From positions 2,480,001-2,544,000 of the forward strand of contig CAVRDJ010000002.1 in NCBI GenBank assembly GCA_963719875.1: a DNA stretch of 64,000 bases, read 5' to 3'. This stretch comes from Palsa-360 sp963719875. Its GTDB lineage: Bacteria > Acidobacteriota > Terriglobia > Acidiferrales > UBA7541. The first letter of the stretch is position 1, and every line of letters begins with the position of its first letter. Of the stretch, positions 36,638-45,766 are shown in pieces. The notes beneath the pieces were generated by a model that worked only from the letters and a program-made list of their open reading frames with translations, had not been told where the DNA came from and made no database searches. A program made the translations under genes and the position numbers.

Positions 36638-37969
36638 TCAGTGTTCGACGCACCGAAACTTCGCATACACGTACGGGTAATGCGGCTGGAACCAGTTGCG
36701 GAACGACCGTCGCAACATGCATGAGGCTGTGCGCGGCGAACCACCTTTCATCACGAAGTGTTTCCCGTCGAAGAAATTCGCGGAATACCCGGGATAGAAC
36801 GAAAATGGCTGGAACCCGGGAAACGGCGCAAACGGCGTGCGCGTCCATTCCCAACCATTCCCCACAAGATCAGCAACGCCGAAGTCGCTGTTGCCCTCGG
36901 GGTACGATCCTGCCGCAACCGGATCCCAGCGCTCGAAATCAAAATTGCCATGGCGCGCGGCCGGTGCTTCCGCGCCCCAGGGGTACGCACGTTCGACGCC
37001 GCCGCGAGTGCCGCAAGCGGCGCGATGCCATTCCGCTTCGCTCGGCAATTCTTTTCCTACCCAGCGCGCATAGGCCGACGCCTCATCGTGGCTGACGTAC
37101 ACAGGCCAGTCGAGCGGCAGAGAAATTTCGGCAAACATGGTGCGGTAGCGCCAGGAATCTCCGTTTGGAATCCAAAACGAGGGATAGGAATGTTCTTGTG
37201 CAGTAATCCAATCCCAGCCGGAATCAGTCCAGAGGTTCCGGCGTTCATAGCAGCCGTCGCGCACGAATCGCAGATAGTCTCTGTTGGTTATGTTGTAGGC
37301 ATCGATTGCAAAAGGGGGCACCTCGACGCGATGCTCCTCGAACTCATTGTCCCAACCAAACGGCCCGACTTCGCTGCGAGCCAGTCCCAGTGTGGCCGAC
37401 CCTTCGGGGATTTCCACGCAGTGTAGACCACGCGCCGGCGTCGAGGGTAGCGGGGCCATTGGCTGGCCAAATTTGCGGTCCACGGGCAACTGGTGCAGCA
37501 TGTAGCAGAGCGTTTCGGCGTGCATCAGGCGATGTTCGACGGCGACTTCGAGCAGTCCGCCATGCCCGAGGCGTGAGAGGCCCGGGTCCTCCGCGCCGGC
37601 AGTGTGAATCGCGTCGTTCAACTTTTCGCGGAGGCGTTTGTTGTATTTCCGAACCAGGTCGGTCGAAGGCCAATCCTTTGGCTGATCCGAAGGCAAGGCT
37701 CCCTCTACGGGGTCGATGCCGAAGGCGAAGAGTTGGTCAAGGCCCGGGTCGAAGGAAGTAAGGCCAAGGGGTTCCCGGAGAAGATTCCAGTCAAAGGCTT
37801 CCAGGTGGCCGAGGTAAAATATTATCCGGTGGCGTTCCGGGACAGGGCGGTCGTACAGTGCTGTGGGGCGGACGATTTTGAAGAGTTCTTCGCTTCGAGC
37901 GCGCGCAATTTGCAGGCGCGCAAAGAGTTGACTGACCCGCGAAGATGGCGCCACTGCTGCCGGATTCAT
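36638..37969 (-). CDS. egtB: Ergothioneine biosynthesis sulfoxide synthase EgtB
   Basis: 443-residue non-haem iron enzyme joining hercynine to a thiol donor with O2. The ATG at 37969 follows GGAGA. Residues about 15-160 are a DinB-like bundle with the iron ligands in YLGHLEAFDW and EHRLMHAETL. Residues about 180-443 are the FGE-sulfatase/C-type-lectin-like domain (GWDNEFEEHRV, PVYVSHDEASAYARWVGKEL, NGWEWTRTPFAPFPGF, GSPRTASCMLRRSFRNWF). No egtA, egtC or egtE is near. This fits the EgtB type that uses cysteine directly, described from the acidobacterium Chloracidobacterium (established for that enzyme, inferred here). Confidence 0.95.
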   Translation of the reverse strand: MNPAAVAPSSRVSQLFARLQIARARSEELFKIVRPTALYDRPVPERHRIIFYLGHLEAFDWNLLREPLGLTSFDPGLDQLFAFGIDPVEGALPSDQPKDWPSTDLVRKYNKRLREKLNDAIHTAGAEDPGLSRLGHGGLLEVAVEHRLMHAETLCYMLHQLPVDRKFGQPMAPLPSTPARGLHCVEIPEGSATLGLARSEVGPFGWDNEFEEHRVEVPPFAIDAYNITNRDYLRFVRDGCYERRNLWTDSGWDWITAQEHSYPSFWIPNGDSWRYRTMFAEISLPLDWPVYVSHDEASAYARWVGKELPSEAEWHRAACGTRGGVERAYPWGAEAPAARHGNFDFERWDPVAAGSYPEGNSDFGVADLVGNGWEWTRTPFAPFPGFQPFSFYPGYSANFFDGKHFVMKGGSPRTASCMLRRSFRNWFQPHYPYVYAKFRCVEH

Positions 37970-38135
37970 GAAGTTCTCCTGAGCAACGAATTTGCAATGC
38001 AGCGGCCGGGCAGTCCGTTGAACGTACGCGCGACGCCAATAACGGCTCTGGTTTAGATGCTCCAAAGTGGGAAGTCAATGCATGATTTCCTTTAGGGCCA
38101 AGCCGACGAATTTCAGGGCACGGAGGGATTGAGGC

Positions 38136-38921
38136 GTGAGTTTGCTAAGTGACAGATTCCAGGACGGATACGCTCTAGAATTTCGAGCCACGACCTACCG
38201 CCTGCCATCCGGCACGCCACTTATTTCCGGCCTGAATCTCTATGTTGCACGGGGCGAAACGCTCGTTTTGCTCGGACGAAGCGGGTCTGGCAAAACAACG
38301 ACCCTTAAACTCATCAACCGGCTCCTGGAGCCCACGGAAGGCGAAATCCTAGTCGCAGGCCGGCCTATCGAGTCTTGGGACCCCATCCAGCTGCGACGGG
38401 GGATCGGATATGTCATACAGGACGCCGGGCTATTTCCCCATTGGACGGTGGAACGGAACGTTGGCCTCGTGCCCCGGCTCGAAGGGTGGCCGGAAGAGAG
38501 AATCCAGGCGCGTGTGCGGGAGATGCTTTCGCTGGTTGGCCTGCCGCCGGAAGAATTCGTGAAACGCCGCCCGTCCGGGCTCTCCGGGGGCCAGAAGCAG
38601 CGCGTAGGGGTAGCGCGAGCGCTTGCCGCGGACCCTCCGATCCTACTCATGGACGAGCCATTTGCCGCGCTCGATCCGATTACCCGCGCCGACCTGCAAA
38701 AAGAATTTCGGGCGCTGGCCCTGCGGCTGCAAAAGTCGATCGTGTTCGTCACGCACGATGTGCGAGAAGCCCTGTTCCTGGCCACACGGATCGCTCTGCT
38801 CGATCAGGGGCGATTGGTTGGGGTGTATGCCCCGGCGGAATTTCTGAAGGCTTCTGAACCGGAGATCCATGCGTTCGCCGCGTCGCTGGAGTCCGGCGGA
38901 GGTCACGAGGGGGTGCAATGA
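38136..38921 (+). CDS. Osmoprotectant ABC transporter ATP-binding protein
   Basis: 261-residue ATPase of the OpuC/ProV (glycine betaine/choline/carnitine) class. Walker A is GRSGSGKTT, Q-loop GYVIQDAGLFPHWTVERNV, signature LSGGQKQR, Walker B ILLMDEPFAALDP, H-loop VTHDVREA. The QDAGLFPH segment is typical of this class. GTG start at 38136. No CBS domains follow the ATPase part, unlike the longer OpuCA proteins. The permease gene overlaps its stop by 4 bases. Confidence 0.92.
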   Translation: MSLLSDRFQDGYALEFRATTYRLPSGTPLISGLNLYVARGETLVLLGRSGSGKTTTLKLINRLLEPTEGEILVAGRPIESWDPIQLRRGIGYVIQDAGLFPHWTVERNVGLVPRLEGWPEERIQARVREMLSLVGLPPEEFVKRRPSGLSGGQKQRVGVARALAADPPILLMDEPFAALDPITRADLQKEFRALALRLQKSIVFVTHDVREALFLATRIALLDQGRLVGVYAPAEFLKASEPEIHAFAASLESGGGHEGVQ

Positions 38922-39550
38922 ACTGGTACGAGTTCTTGTTGCGCAATCGCAGCGAGGTGTTCGAACGGTCCATCGAGCACATTGTGCTCGTCGGCGCATC
39001 CATGGCGATTTCGCTCTGTATTGGATTGCCCCTGGGGGTCGCACTGGTCCGCCGCAGCAAACTCCAGCGCTGGGTGATCGGGGCTGCCAATGTCGTGCAA
39101 ACAATCCCGAGCCTCGCGCTATTCGGTTTCCTGATTCCGGTGCCCTGGATCGGCGGCGTGGGGGCCAGCACAGCCATCGTTGCCCTTTCCCTGTACGCAT
39201 TGCTGCCTATTTTGCAGAACACGGTCACGGGGATTGCGCAGGTCGACCCGGCTGTCACCGAGTCCGCACGGGGGATGGGGATGACTCCGCGGCAGGTGCT
39301 TTGGCAAGTGCAATTGCCTCTGGCAGCGCCGGTGTTGCTCGCAGGAGTTCGCGTGGCGACTGTTCTTTGTATCGGAGTGACCACGATTGCGGCGGCGATT
39401 GGCGCGGGGGGCCTGGGAGTATTCATCTTTCGCGGCGTCGCGATGGTCAACAATCAAGTCATTCTTGCGGGAGCAATTCCTGCGGCGTGTCTGGCGATTG
39501 CGGCGGATCTCGGGCTGGGATTTTTCCAGCGGAGCATCGCCAGAAGATGA
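38918..39550 (+). CDS. Osmoprotectant ABC transporter permease
   Basis: 210-residue inner-membrane permease with about five or six helices and the EAA-type motif ESARGMGMTPRQVLWQVQLPLA that docks to the ATPase. Sequence such as NVVQTIPSLALFGFLIP and TTIAAAIGAGGLGVFIF is typical of OpuCB/YehW permeases. Start ATG overlaps the ATPase stop (ATGA). There is one permease here, so it probably acts as a homodimer. Confidence 0.93.
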   Translation: MNWYEFLLRNRSEVFERSIEHIVLVGASMAISLCIGLPLGVALVRRSKLQRWVIGAANVVQTIPSLALFGFLIPVPWIGGVGASTAIVALSLYALLPILQNTVTGIAQVDPAVTESARGMGMTPRQVLWQVQLPLAAPVLLAGVRVATVLCIGVTTIAAAIGAGGLGVFIFRGVAMVNNQVILAGAIPAACLAIAADLGLGFFQRSIARR

Positions 39551-39574
39551 GTGGCACCCACTCTTCGGTGCGAC

Positions 39575-39653
39575 GTTGTAGCGCCGGCGCCCCGCCGGAG
39601 GTTTTTCTGACACGACGCACTGCAAAAACGCGGGCGAGACGCCGGCGCCACGA
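39575..39653. repeat. Family C inverted repeat (copy C2)
   Basis: TGTAGCGCCGGCGCCCCGCC (39577-39596) pairs with the complementary part of GGGCGAGACGCCGGCGCCAC, around an inner loop. Its outer arm (GTAGCGCCGGC) matches the outer shell of the nested repeat at 50380. It lies between permease and binding-protein genes of the operon. Confidence 0.75.
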
Positions 39654-39723
39654 AAAACCTGCGTTCCCTTGTGAATTGGATGAATTCCGTTTCACTGCCA
39701 GGAGTCGTCCCGAGAAATGCAGG

Positions 39724-40608
39724 ATGGGCTCGCGATGGCCCTGTGTATTTGCGTTGTTGGTCATCCTGGTCGCAGGCGGCTGCAGCAAACGCGGCGGGGA
39801 AACTATTGTTGTCGGGTCGAAAAATTTCACCGAGCAAATCGTGCTCGCGGAACTGTTTGCGCAACAGATTGAGGCGCATTCGGCGTTGCGCGTGGAAAGG
39901 CGAGTGAATCTTGGCGGCACATTAATTTGTCACGAGGCGCTCGTCTCCGGAAAGATTGATTTATATCCGGAATATACCGGCACGGCGCTCACGGCCGTCC
40001 TGAACGATCCTCCTCAGAGGGATGCTTCGGAAGTGTTCCGCCGCGTGCAGGCGGAGTATGGCGCCCGGTTTAACGTGGAGGTGATGCCGCCGCTCGGCTT
40101 CAACAACACATTCGCCATGGTGGTGCGCGGCGACGACGCGGCGAAACTGCATCTCCGCACGATTTCCGATATCGGGCCTTACGCGCCGAAATGGCATGCG
40201 GGATTTGGCTACGAGTTCATGGAGCGGCCCGACGGATATCGCGGCTGGATGACTGCCTATGGCCTGCATTTTTCCGGTGCGCCGCGGATCCTTGACCTCG
40301 GCTTGCTCTACCGCGCGCTCGCGGACAAGCAGGTGGACCTTGTGGCCGGGAACTCGACCGATGGAGTGATCGCCTCGCTCCACATGGTCGTGCTCGAGGA
40401 CGACCGCCATTATTTCCCGCCCTACGAGGCCGTGCCCCTGGTGCGCCGCGCGACGCTCGAAAAGCATCCCGACGTGCGCAAGGCGATTGGCGCGCTGGCC
40501 GGAAAAATATCCGAGGACGAAATGCGCCTTCTGAATTACGCGGTCGATGGCCAGCGCGGCGATCCAGCGGACGTCGTTCGCGCGTTTCGTAAGGCGAAGG
40601 GATTGTGA
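39724..40608 (+). CDS. Osmoprotectant ABC transporter substrate-binding lipoprotein
   Basis: 294-residue OpuAC/ProX-type binding protein. Signal segment PCVFALLVILVAGGC has a lipobox-like AGGC, so it is probably a lipoprotein. The mature part begins with VGSKNFTEQIVLAELFAQQI, typical of quaternary-ammonium binding proteins, followed by DLYPEYTGTALTAVL, GFNNTFAMVV, GLLYRALADKQVDLVAGNST and DDRHYFPPYEAVPLVR. An upstream open frame is longer but the ATG at 39724 opens on the signal. It completes the ATPase-permease-binding protein set that imports compatible solutes. Confidence 0.92.
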   Translation: MGSRWPCVFALLVILVAGGCSKRGGETIVVGSKNFTEQIVLAELFAQQIEAHSALRVERRVNLGGTLICHEALVSGKIDLYPEYTGTALTAVLNDPPQRDASEVFRRVQAEYGARFNVEVMPPLGFNNTFAMVVRGDDAAKLHLRTISDIGPYAPKWHAGFGYEFMERPDGYRGWMTAYGLHFSGAPRILDLGLLYRALADKQVDLVAGNSTDGVIASLHMVVLEDDRHYFPPYEAVPLVRRATLEKHPDVRKAIGALAGKISEDEMRLLNYAVDGQRGDPADVVRAFRKAKGL

Positions 40609-40634
40609 ACAATCTGGCAATGAATGAGGTTTCG

Positions 40635-40700
40635 CCCGGGTACGCCAATCTCCCGATTGGCGCCACGCGACTCGCCAATCGGGAGAATGGCGTTCCCGGG
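40635..40700. repeat. Family B inverted repeat (copy B4)
   Basis: CCCGGGTACGCCAATCTCCC (40636-40655), continuing GATTGGCG, pairs with CGCCAATCGGGAGAATGGCG and TTCCCGGG. It lies between the binding-protein gene and the kinase gene. Confidence 0.85.
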
Positions 40701-40888
40701 ACACCGGCGCAACCAGACCGCTGCTTCGACGCGCTGGATATTTTTAAGGATTGAGTTGCTCCTGAAACCGTCGCGGAAGTTGCTCCAGACAAATCGTCTC
40801 TGCTAGAGTGCGTGCGTATGCCAAAGACTATTTTTCGACCGGGCGGGCACAAAAGAAATCGAATACCACAGGGGCTCCTCCCCCGGAT

Positions 40889-41938
40889 ATGACCATCGAC
40901 AGCCGAAAGCTCCAACGTTTTGCGAAGGCCCTTCGCGGCAGGCGGATTGGCGTGGCGGGCGACTTCATGCTGGACCGCTACGTGTGGGGTTCCGCCGCGC
41001 GGCTCTCGCCGGAAGCTCCGGTTCCCGTCGTGGACTTCGTGAATGAAAGCCAGGTGCTGGGCGGCGCGGGAAACGTGGCCAGGAATCTTGCCGCTCTCGG
41101 CGCCATTGTGTTTCCGTTTGGCGTGGTCGGAGAAGATGCGGAAGGGCGCGCGATCCTGTCGTCCCTTAAAGAGGCGGGAATGACCGCGAAGGGATTGTCC
41201 GTGGATGCGTCGCGCGTCACGACCGTAAAGACGCGCATCGTCGCCCGGCATCAGCAAATTGTGCGCGTGGACCGCGAGCGCCGCGAACCGCTCAGCCGCG
41301 CGCTCGAAGACCGCCTGGTGCGCGCGATCAAGGCTGTGCTCCCGCGTCTCGACGCGCTGGTCCTATCGGACTATGCCAAAGGCGTGATTACCGATACGCT
41401 CGCGGATCGCGTGTTGACGGAATGCCATCGCCGCAGTGTGCCCGCGCTGGTCAAGCCGAAGGAGTCGAGATTATACGCCTATCGAGGCGCGAGCCTGATT
41501 GTGTGTAATGCCAAGGAAGCCGGCTTTTTTGTGGCTCGCTCGCTTGACAACGAAGAATCGGTCGAGGAAGCGGGGCGAGCCCTGCTGGCGCATTTCGGAT
41601 CTTCGGCCGTGGTGATTACGCGAGGTTCCGAGGGGCTCAATGTATTTGAAGACACGAAGCCTAAGGGCTTCCATGTTACGGCAACGAGCAGCGAAATTAG
41701 CTATGCGCGTTTGGGGCAATCGGGAATCGATCGGTCCGCGCACGGACGCCAGGTGTTCGACGTAACCGGCGCGGGGGATACGGTGCTCTCCGTGCTTGCG
41801 CTCGCGGTTGCCGCCCATATTCCGATTCGTGAGGCCGCGGTTCTTGCAAATGCCGGAGCCGGTGTGGTCGTGGGAAAACTAGGTACTTCGACGGTGACGC
41901 CCGGGGAGTTGTTCTCGGCCGTGCGCGACGTAGATTAG
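40889..41938 (+). CDS. Heptose-7-phosphate kinase-like PfkB sugar kinase
   Basis: 349-residue ribokinase-family kinase closest in pattern to the RfaE/HldE kinase domain, which phosphorylates D-glycero-beta-D-manno-heptose-7-phosphate for LPS core. Motifs: VAGDFMLDRYVWGSAARLSPEAPVPVV, LGGAGNVARNLAALGA, LSDYAKGVIT, and the catalytic DVTGAGDTVLSVLALAVA with anion-hole Gly/Asp. There is no nucleotidyltransferase half. The start at 40889 is chosen because upstream codons to a GTG at 40808 look unlike the family. No other LPS gene is adjacent. Confidence 0.8.
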   Translation: MTIDSRKLQRFAKALRGRRIGVAGDFMLDRYVWGSAARLSPEAPVPVVDFVNESQVLGGAGNVARNLAALGAIVFPFGVVGEDAEGRAILSSLKEAGMTAKGLSVDASRVTTVKTRIVARHQQIVRVDRERREPLSRALEDRLVRAIKAVLPRLDALVLSDYAKGVITDTLADRVLTECHRRSVPALVKPKESRLYAYRGASLIVCNAKEAGFFVARSLDNEESVEEAGRALLAHFGSSAVVITRGSEGLNVFEDTKPKGFHVTATSSEISYARLGQSGIDRSAHGRQVFDVTGAGDTVLSVLALAVAAHIPIREAAVLANAGAGVVVGKLGTSTVTPGELFSAVRDVD

Positions 41939-42149
41939 AAATTTCACATCTTTTCGAACCAGTTGGGATCACCGAATCAAACCTTTCCGATTGCTACAGA
42001 TAGGGCTGTTGACACAACGCAATACAGCGGAACCGAAAGCTCTGCGGTAGAAGTCATGATTCGCCTCTAAAGGTTTTTTCTCCTCCTGCCGATTGGTCCA
42101 CAGATGGGATCAATCACGTTGTGCGTGTGTGCCGAACTGGAGACGAAGC

Positions 42150-42470
42150 ATGTCCAAGAATCGATTTCTTTTACTTCCTGTAGTGTGCTTTTGCCTTTTC
42201 GCCGAGGCATTGCTGCATGCGGACACCCGAAAATCGGTAAAGACCGTTCCGCCGGTTTATCCGGCAATCGCAGCTAAAATGAAAGTCGAGGGAACTGTGA
42301 AACTGGACGCTACCATCGATTCGGATGGCAGCGTTTCGGATGTCAAAGTCGTCAGCGGCCACCAACTCCTAGTGCAAGCTGCGGTGGACGCCGTGAAAAA
42401 GTGGAAATACGAATCGGGAGATGGAAAATCGACTCAGTCGGTCTCCGTTGAATTTAATCTCCCGCATTAG
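42150..42470 (+). CDS. Small exported TonB C-terminal-domain protein
   Basis: 106-residue protein with an N-terminal hydrophobic signal or anchor (FLLLPVVCFCLFAEALLHA) and only a TonB C-terminal domain (PPVYPAIAAKMKVEGTVKLD, IDSDGSVSDVKVVSG, AAVDAVKKWKYESGDG). It lacks the proline-rich spacer of a working TonB, so it may interact with receptors in another way or serve as an accessory. GGAG lies before the ATG. Confidence 0.85.
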   Translation: MSKNRFLLLPVVCFCLFAEALLHADTRKSVKTVPPVYPAIAAKMKVEGTVKLDATIDSDGSVSDVKVVSGHQLLVQAAVDAVKKWKYESGDGKSTQSVSVEFNLPH

Positions 42471-42638
42471 GGCCCGGGGGATCATCCAGAGTATTTCGTC
42501 TGTTGCTGGTTTCGCCGGGATGGGAGTGCAGGAAGTCCGCCCAAGCTGCGGAATCGGTATCGCTTCGATGACAGTTTCAGAGCGCCGAATTCTAAGAGGA
42601 GCATTCGTGAGCCTGCCCGACCCCCCATTGGTGCCCGG

Positions 42639-44372
42639 ATGATTGAAATTAATTCTCGCTTTACCATTGGCAGGAAGCTGGCCGCTGGATTTGGTGTCTT
42701 GATTGCGCTCATGCTGTTTAGCGCTTCCTTCGCCTACACCAAGATGGCAAAGGGCACCGGACTTCAGGAAAGAATCCGCGAGTATCGCTATCCGGCCACC
42801 GTCGACGCCGCCCGCATTCAAGCTGAAATCGGCGAGGCAGCGGGGGCTCTTCGCGCCTATGTCCTATTCGGCAGCGATCTTAAGGACGCGGAACATTTTA
42901 AGTTCGCGCGCGCGGCGGCTTGGAATTCCGCGGATGCCGCCACATACGATTTGGCGAAAATAACGCAGGCGTTTGGGGCGTCGATGGAATCCGAGGAAGC
43001 GTCTTCCATCGCCACCATGCTGCATGCCCACCAGCGACTCCAGGACAAAATCGAACAACTGGCGATGGGCCAGGGAAACGACGCCACGGGGCGCGCCTAT
43101 GACATGCTAAAAACGGATGAAAGCGCCCAGCAAAGCGAATTGATGGGCCGGCTTCAGAAGCTCGTCAACGCCCAGCAGGAAAAAACCAACCTGGATATCG
43201 AGGCTTTGGCGGATGCCAGCCACGCGGCAACCCTGAGTCTATGGACCACGACATTCCTGGGAATGCTGGTTGCCTGCGTGATAGCATATATTGTCAGTAA
43301 ACGGATTTCCGTTTCCCTTGGCTCGCTACTCGATCGCGCGCGGGCCATTTCAGCGGGAGATCTCAGCGGGCAAGAACTGATTATCGGAACAGACGACGAG
43401 ATCGGCGACTTGATGGCCGCCATGAATGAGATGCAAACGCGGCTCCGGGAAATGATCGTGGCCGTGGCACAAATGTCGGGCCATGTGGCGAATTCCTCGG
43501 AGGACTTGCGCGGGGTGAGCGATCACATGAGCACGAACGCGGAGGAGACCGCAAACCAATCGCGCATCGTGTCCGTTTCCGGTGAAGAAGTGAGCCGGAA
43601 TCTCCAGGCTGCTGCCGTGGCTACGGAACAGATGAGCGCCAGCATCAAGGAAATCTCAAAAAACACAATGGAAGCGGCCATCGTTTCAAAATCCGCGGTC
43701 ACCACGGCGCAAACGACCAATGCATCCGTCCTGGAACTGGCAAAATCGAGCGCGGAGATCGGCAACGTCATTAAAGTGATTACATCGATCGCCCATCAAA
43801 CGAACCTGCTGGCCTTAAATGCGACGATCGAGGCTTCGCGGGCGGGGGATGCAGGCAAAGGCTTCGCCGTCGTCGCCAACGAGGTCAAGGAGCTGGCCAA
43901 GCAAACGGCCATTGCCGCCGAAGAAATCAGCCGAAAGATTGAGTCGATCCAAGGGGAAACGAAAACGACGACCAAATCGATTGCCCAAATTACCGGGATC
44001 ATCACGCAGATCAACAATATCTCAAACACGATTGCCATCGCCATTGAGGACCAGACAACCACCACAAATGAAATGGTGCGGAATGTGAATCATGCCGCGA
44101 CGGGCAGCGCACAGATTGTCGACAATATGAAGGCTGTCGCAAACGCGGCGAAGAACACCACGCACGGCGCGGAAGAAACTAATGAGGCTGCCCAGAAATT
44201 ATCCAAGATGGCGATGGAACTCCGAGAACTGGTTTCGCAATTCAAGTATGGGTCCAACGGCACCGACGGGCAGGCGCCGTCCGGTGGAGGAAAGTCAGGG
44301 CGAAGTTTGATGTCCGGGCAGGCAGGCGCAACAGAGCGAGAATTAGAATCGATGGCTGGGTCTTTCCGATAG
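42639..44372 (+). CDS. Methyl-accepting chemotaxis protein
   Basis: 577-residue membrane receptor. First helix about 13-33 (LAAGFGVLIALMLFSASFAY), a four-helix-type periplasmic sensor (about 35-190), second helix about 201-220 (TTTFLGMLVACVIAYIVS), HAMP domain, and a long cytoplasmic coiled coil with the signalling hairpin tip (IKVITSIAHQTNLLALNATI, EASRAGDAGKGFAVVANEVK). It relays ligand binding to CheW/CheA. No che genes are near. The ATG at 42639 lies close to GCCCGG, with no strong ribosome site. Confidence 0.95.
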   Translation: MIEINSRFTIGRKLAAGFGVLIALMLFSASFAYTKMAKGTGLQERIREYRYPATVDAARIQAEIGEAAGALRAYVLFGSDLKDAEHFKFARAAAWNSADAATYDLAKITQAFGASMESEEASSIATMLHAHQRLQDKIEQLAMGQGNDATGRAYDMLKTDESAQQSELMGRLQKLVNAQQEKTNLDIEALADASHAATLSLWTTTFLGMLVACVIAYIVSKRISVSLGSLLDRARAISAGDLSGQELIIGTDDEIGDLMAAMNEMQTRLREMIVAVAQMSGHVANSSEDLRGVSDHMSTNAEETANQSRIVSVSGEEVSRNLQAAAVATEQMSASIKEISKNTMEAAIVSKSAVTTAQTTNASVLELAKSSAEIGNVIKVITSIAHQTNLLALNATIEASRAGDAGKGFAVVANEVKELAKQTAIAAEEISRKIESIQGETKTTTKSIAQITGIITQINNISNTIAIAIEDQTTTTNEMVRNVNHAATGSAQIVDNMKAVANAAKNTTHGAEETNEAAQKLSKMAMELRELVSQFKYGSNGTDGQAPSGGGKSGRSLMSGQAGATERELESMAGSFR

Positions 44373-44445
44373 CTCAGGCAACTTCACCTGAAATCTTCCG
44401 AATGCAGTGAGCCTTTCGACGTTGGCATCGACGCAGAATTCCGCG

Positions 44446-44919
44446 CTATGGCGGCGGAAAGCTCATCGACTGGTCGGAGCGCTCGACCCAGAGTTGCACT
44501 TCGCGGTCTTGAGCGGACTTCACAGTCTCTTCCGGCTTGGGAAACGGATCGTACGCGCTAATCTCGACCACGATCACCACGCCGCTGCCGCCTTTAGGCG
44601 GCACTTCGGCGCTTTCAATCCGATAGGTCTTGATCGGGCTGTAATAACCGTTCGGTCCCCAAAAGCTGAGGAAGTCCTGGTAGGAAAAGCTCGCATGCGG
44701 GTGCCAGATTTGGTAGGCCTGCTGCGTATCTCCGGTTACGACCGCGTGCATGAAGTGATCGACCGTGTGCTTTTCGGTGGTGTAGCGAAGGAAATACCAC
44801 ACGCTCGCGCCGAGCAAGAGAACCAGCGCCACTGCGCTGACGACATAGCGCAAGGCTTTCGATTTGGGTTCTTCGGCGCCGGCGTCGAGTAGCCCCACGA
44901 ACGTTCCTCCTTCTCGCAT
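44446..44919 (-). CDS. Membrane-anchored hypothetical protein
   Basis: 157-residue protein with one N-terminal helix (LRYVVSAVALVLLLGASVWYFL) and a soluble domain (TVDHFMHAVVTGDTQQAYQIW, SYQDFLSFWGPNGYYSPIKTY, GVVIVVEISAYDPFPKPEETV), similar in feel to NTF2/DUF4864-like lipid or ligand-binding folds (inference from pattern). The ATG at 44919 lies one base after the stop of the chimeric HlyD/ABC-2 ORF, so the two are probably co-transcribed. Confidence 0.65.
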   Translation of the reverse strand: MREGGTFVGLLDAGAEEPKSKALRYVVSAVALVLLLGASVWYFLRYTTEKHTVDHFMHAVVTGDTQQAYQIWHPHASFSYQDFLSFWGPNGYYSPIKTYRIESAEVPPKGGSGVVIVVEISAYDPFPKPEETVKSAQDREVQLWVERSDQSMSFPPP

Positions 44920-44920
44920 C

Positions 44921-45508
44921 CTAAATCTGCCTCTTGAAGAAAGCAACGGACAGGCTGACCAGTACAACAGAAAATCCCGACAGGATAAGAATATCCGAAT
45001 AGATGCCCGAGAATCCGGTATTTTTCAGGAGCAGCGCCTTGAGCGCATGAACGGCATAGGTGAGCGGATCGACGTAGGAAATCCATCGCAGCCAGACCGG
45101 AAACCCTTCGACCGGATAGATGGCTCCCGAAGGAAAATACAACAAAGTATTCAACACGCCAAACATCGCGCGGGGCACGAGCGGATCGCTGACGCGGACC
45201 ATCATCAGGAACATGAAACTGATCATGGCCACCGAAGTCGTGCCCAGCACAAACATCAGATAGAACAACCGCAGCGGATCCCACAGGCGGTCGATGCCCG
45301 CGATCAAGTCGCCCTTGTGGACCTGCGTGCCTTCATCCACCGTGAGGCGGATCATGCGGCCGACGATTTGCGAGCTCACGATCACGTCATTGCCGGTGGC
45401 AATTCCGGTGAGCGGGATTTCCTTTCCCCTCGGCGTCGTTGTCAAATAGACCGCGACGGAGACAGCGAACAACACGCCAACAAAGACGAAAAACTTGGAC
45501 AATTTCAT
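44921..45508 (-). pseudogene. Chimeric remnant: HlyD membrane-fusion N-terminus joined in frame to ABC-2 permease C-terminus
   Basis: 195-residue open frame with two unrelated halves. Residues 1-72 are the start of a HlyD/EmrA-type membrane-fusion protein: a membrane helix, then a biotinyl-lipoyl half (GNDVIVSSQIVGRMIRLTVD, EGTQVHKGDLIAGID). From about residue 73 the sequence becomes the last third of an ABC-2 export permease (LRLFYLMFVLGTTSVAMISF, RAMFGVLNTLLYFPSGAIYP, GFPVWLRWISYVDPLTYAVH, ALKALLL). A HlyD - ATPase - ABC-2 operon with an internal in-frame deletion would give exactly this. The junction is near 45280-45292. It keeps a good start, no stops, and translational spacing to the next gene, so it may still be made. 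Confidence 0.75.
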
Positions 45509-45636
45509 GGCGTCGCTACCCCAGGCTCGAGCCGACGGTGAGTGCAGTTTTCCGCGCGTCCACGCGGTGGATTTCTCCCGCGCTTAAGTTGAAGGACTGA
45601 CTCATCGTATCGATGGATTATTGCAGGCGGCAGCGG

Positions 45637-45738
45637 TTTTTGGTAGCGCCGCCATCTTGCTTGTCCCCATGCAAGAGGGGCCGGCGATTTTCTTCCCCGG
45701 GATCGAACACCGCCGGCAAGATGCCAGCGCTACCAAAA
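45637..45738. repeat. Family C inverted repeat (copy C1)
   Basis: TTTTGGTAGCGCCGCCATCT (45637-45656), continuing TGC, pairs with CAAGATGCCAGCGCTACCAA (45717-45736, continuing AA), with mismatches, around an internal region with GGGGCCGGC. It lies in the 258-base spacer upstream of the chimeric ORF. Confidence 0.8.
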
Positions 45739-45766
45739 TTCTAGCGAATCGGTTGAGAACGTCTAC

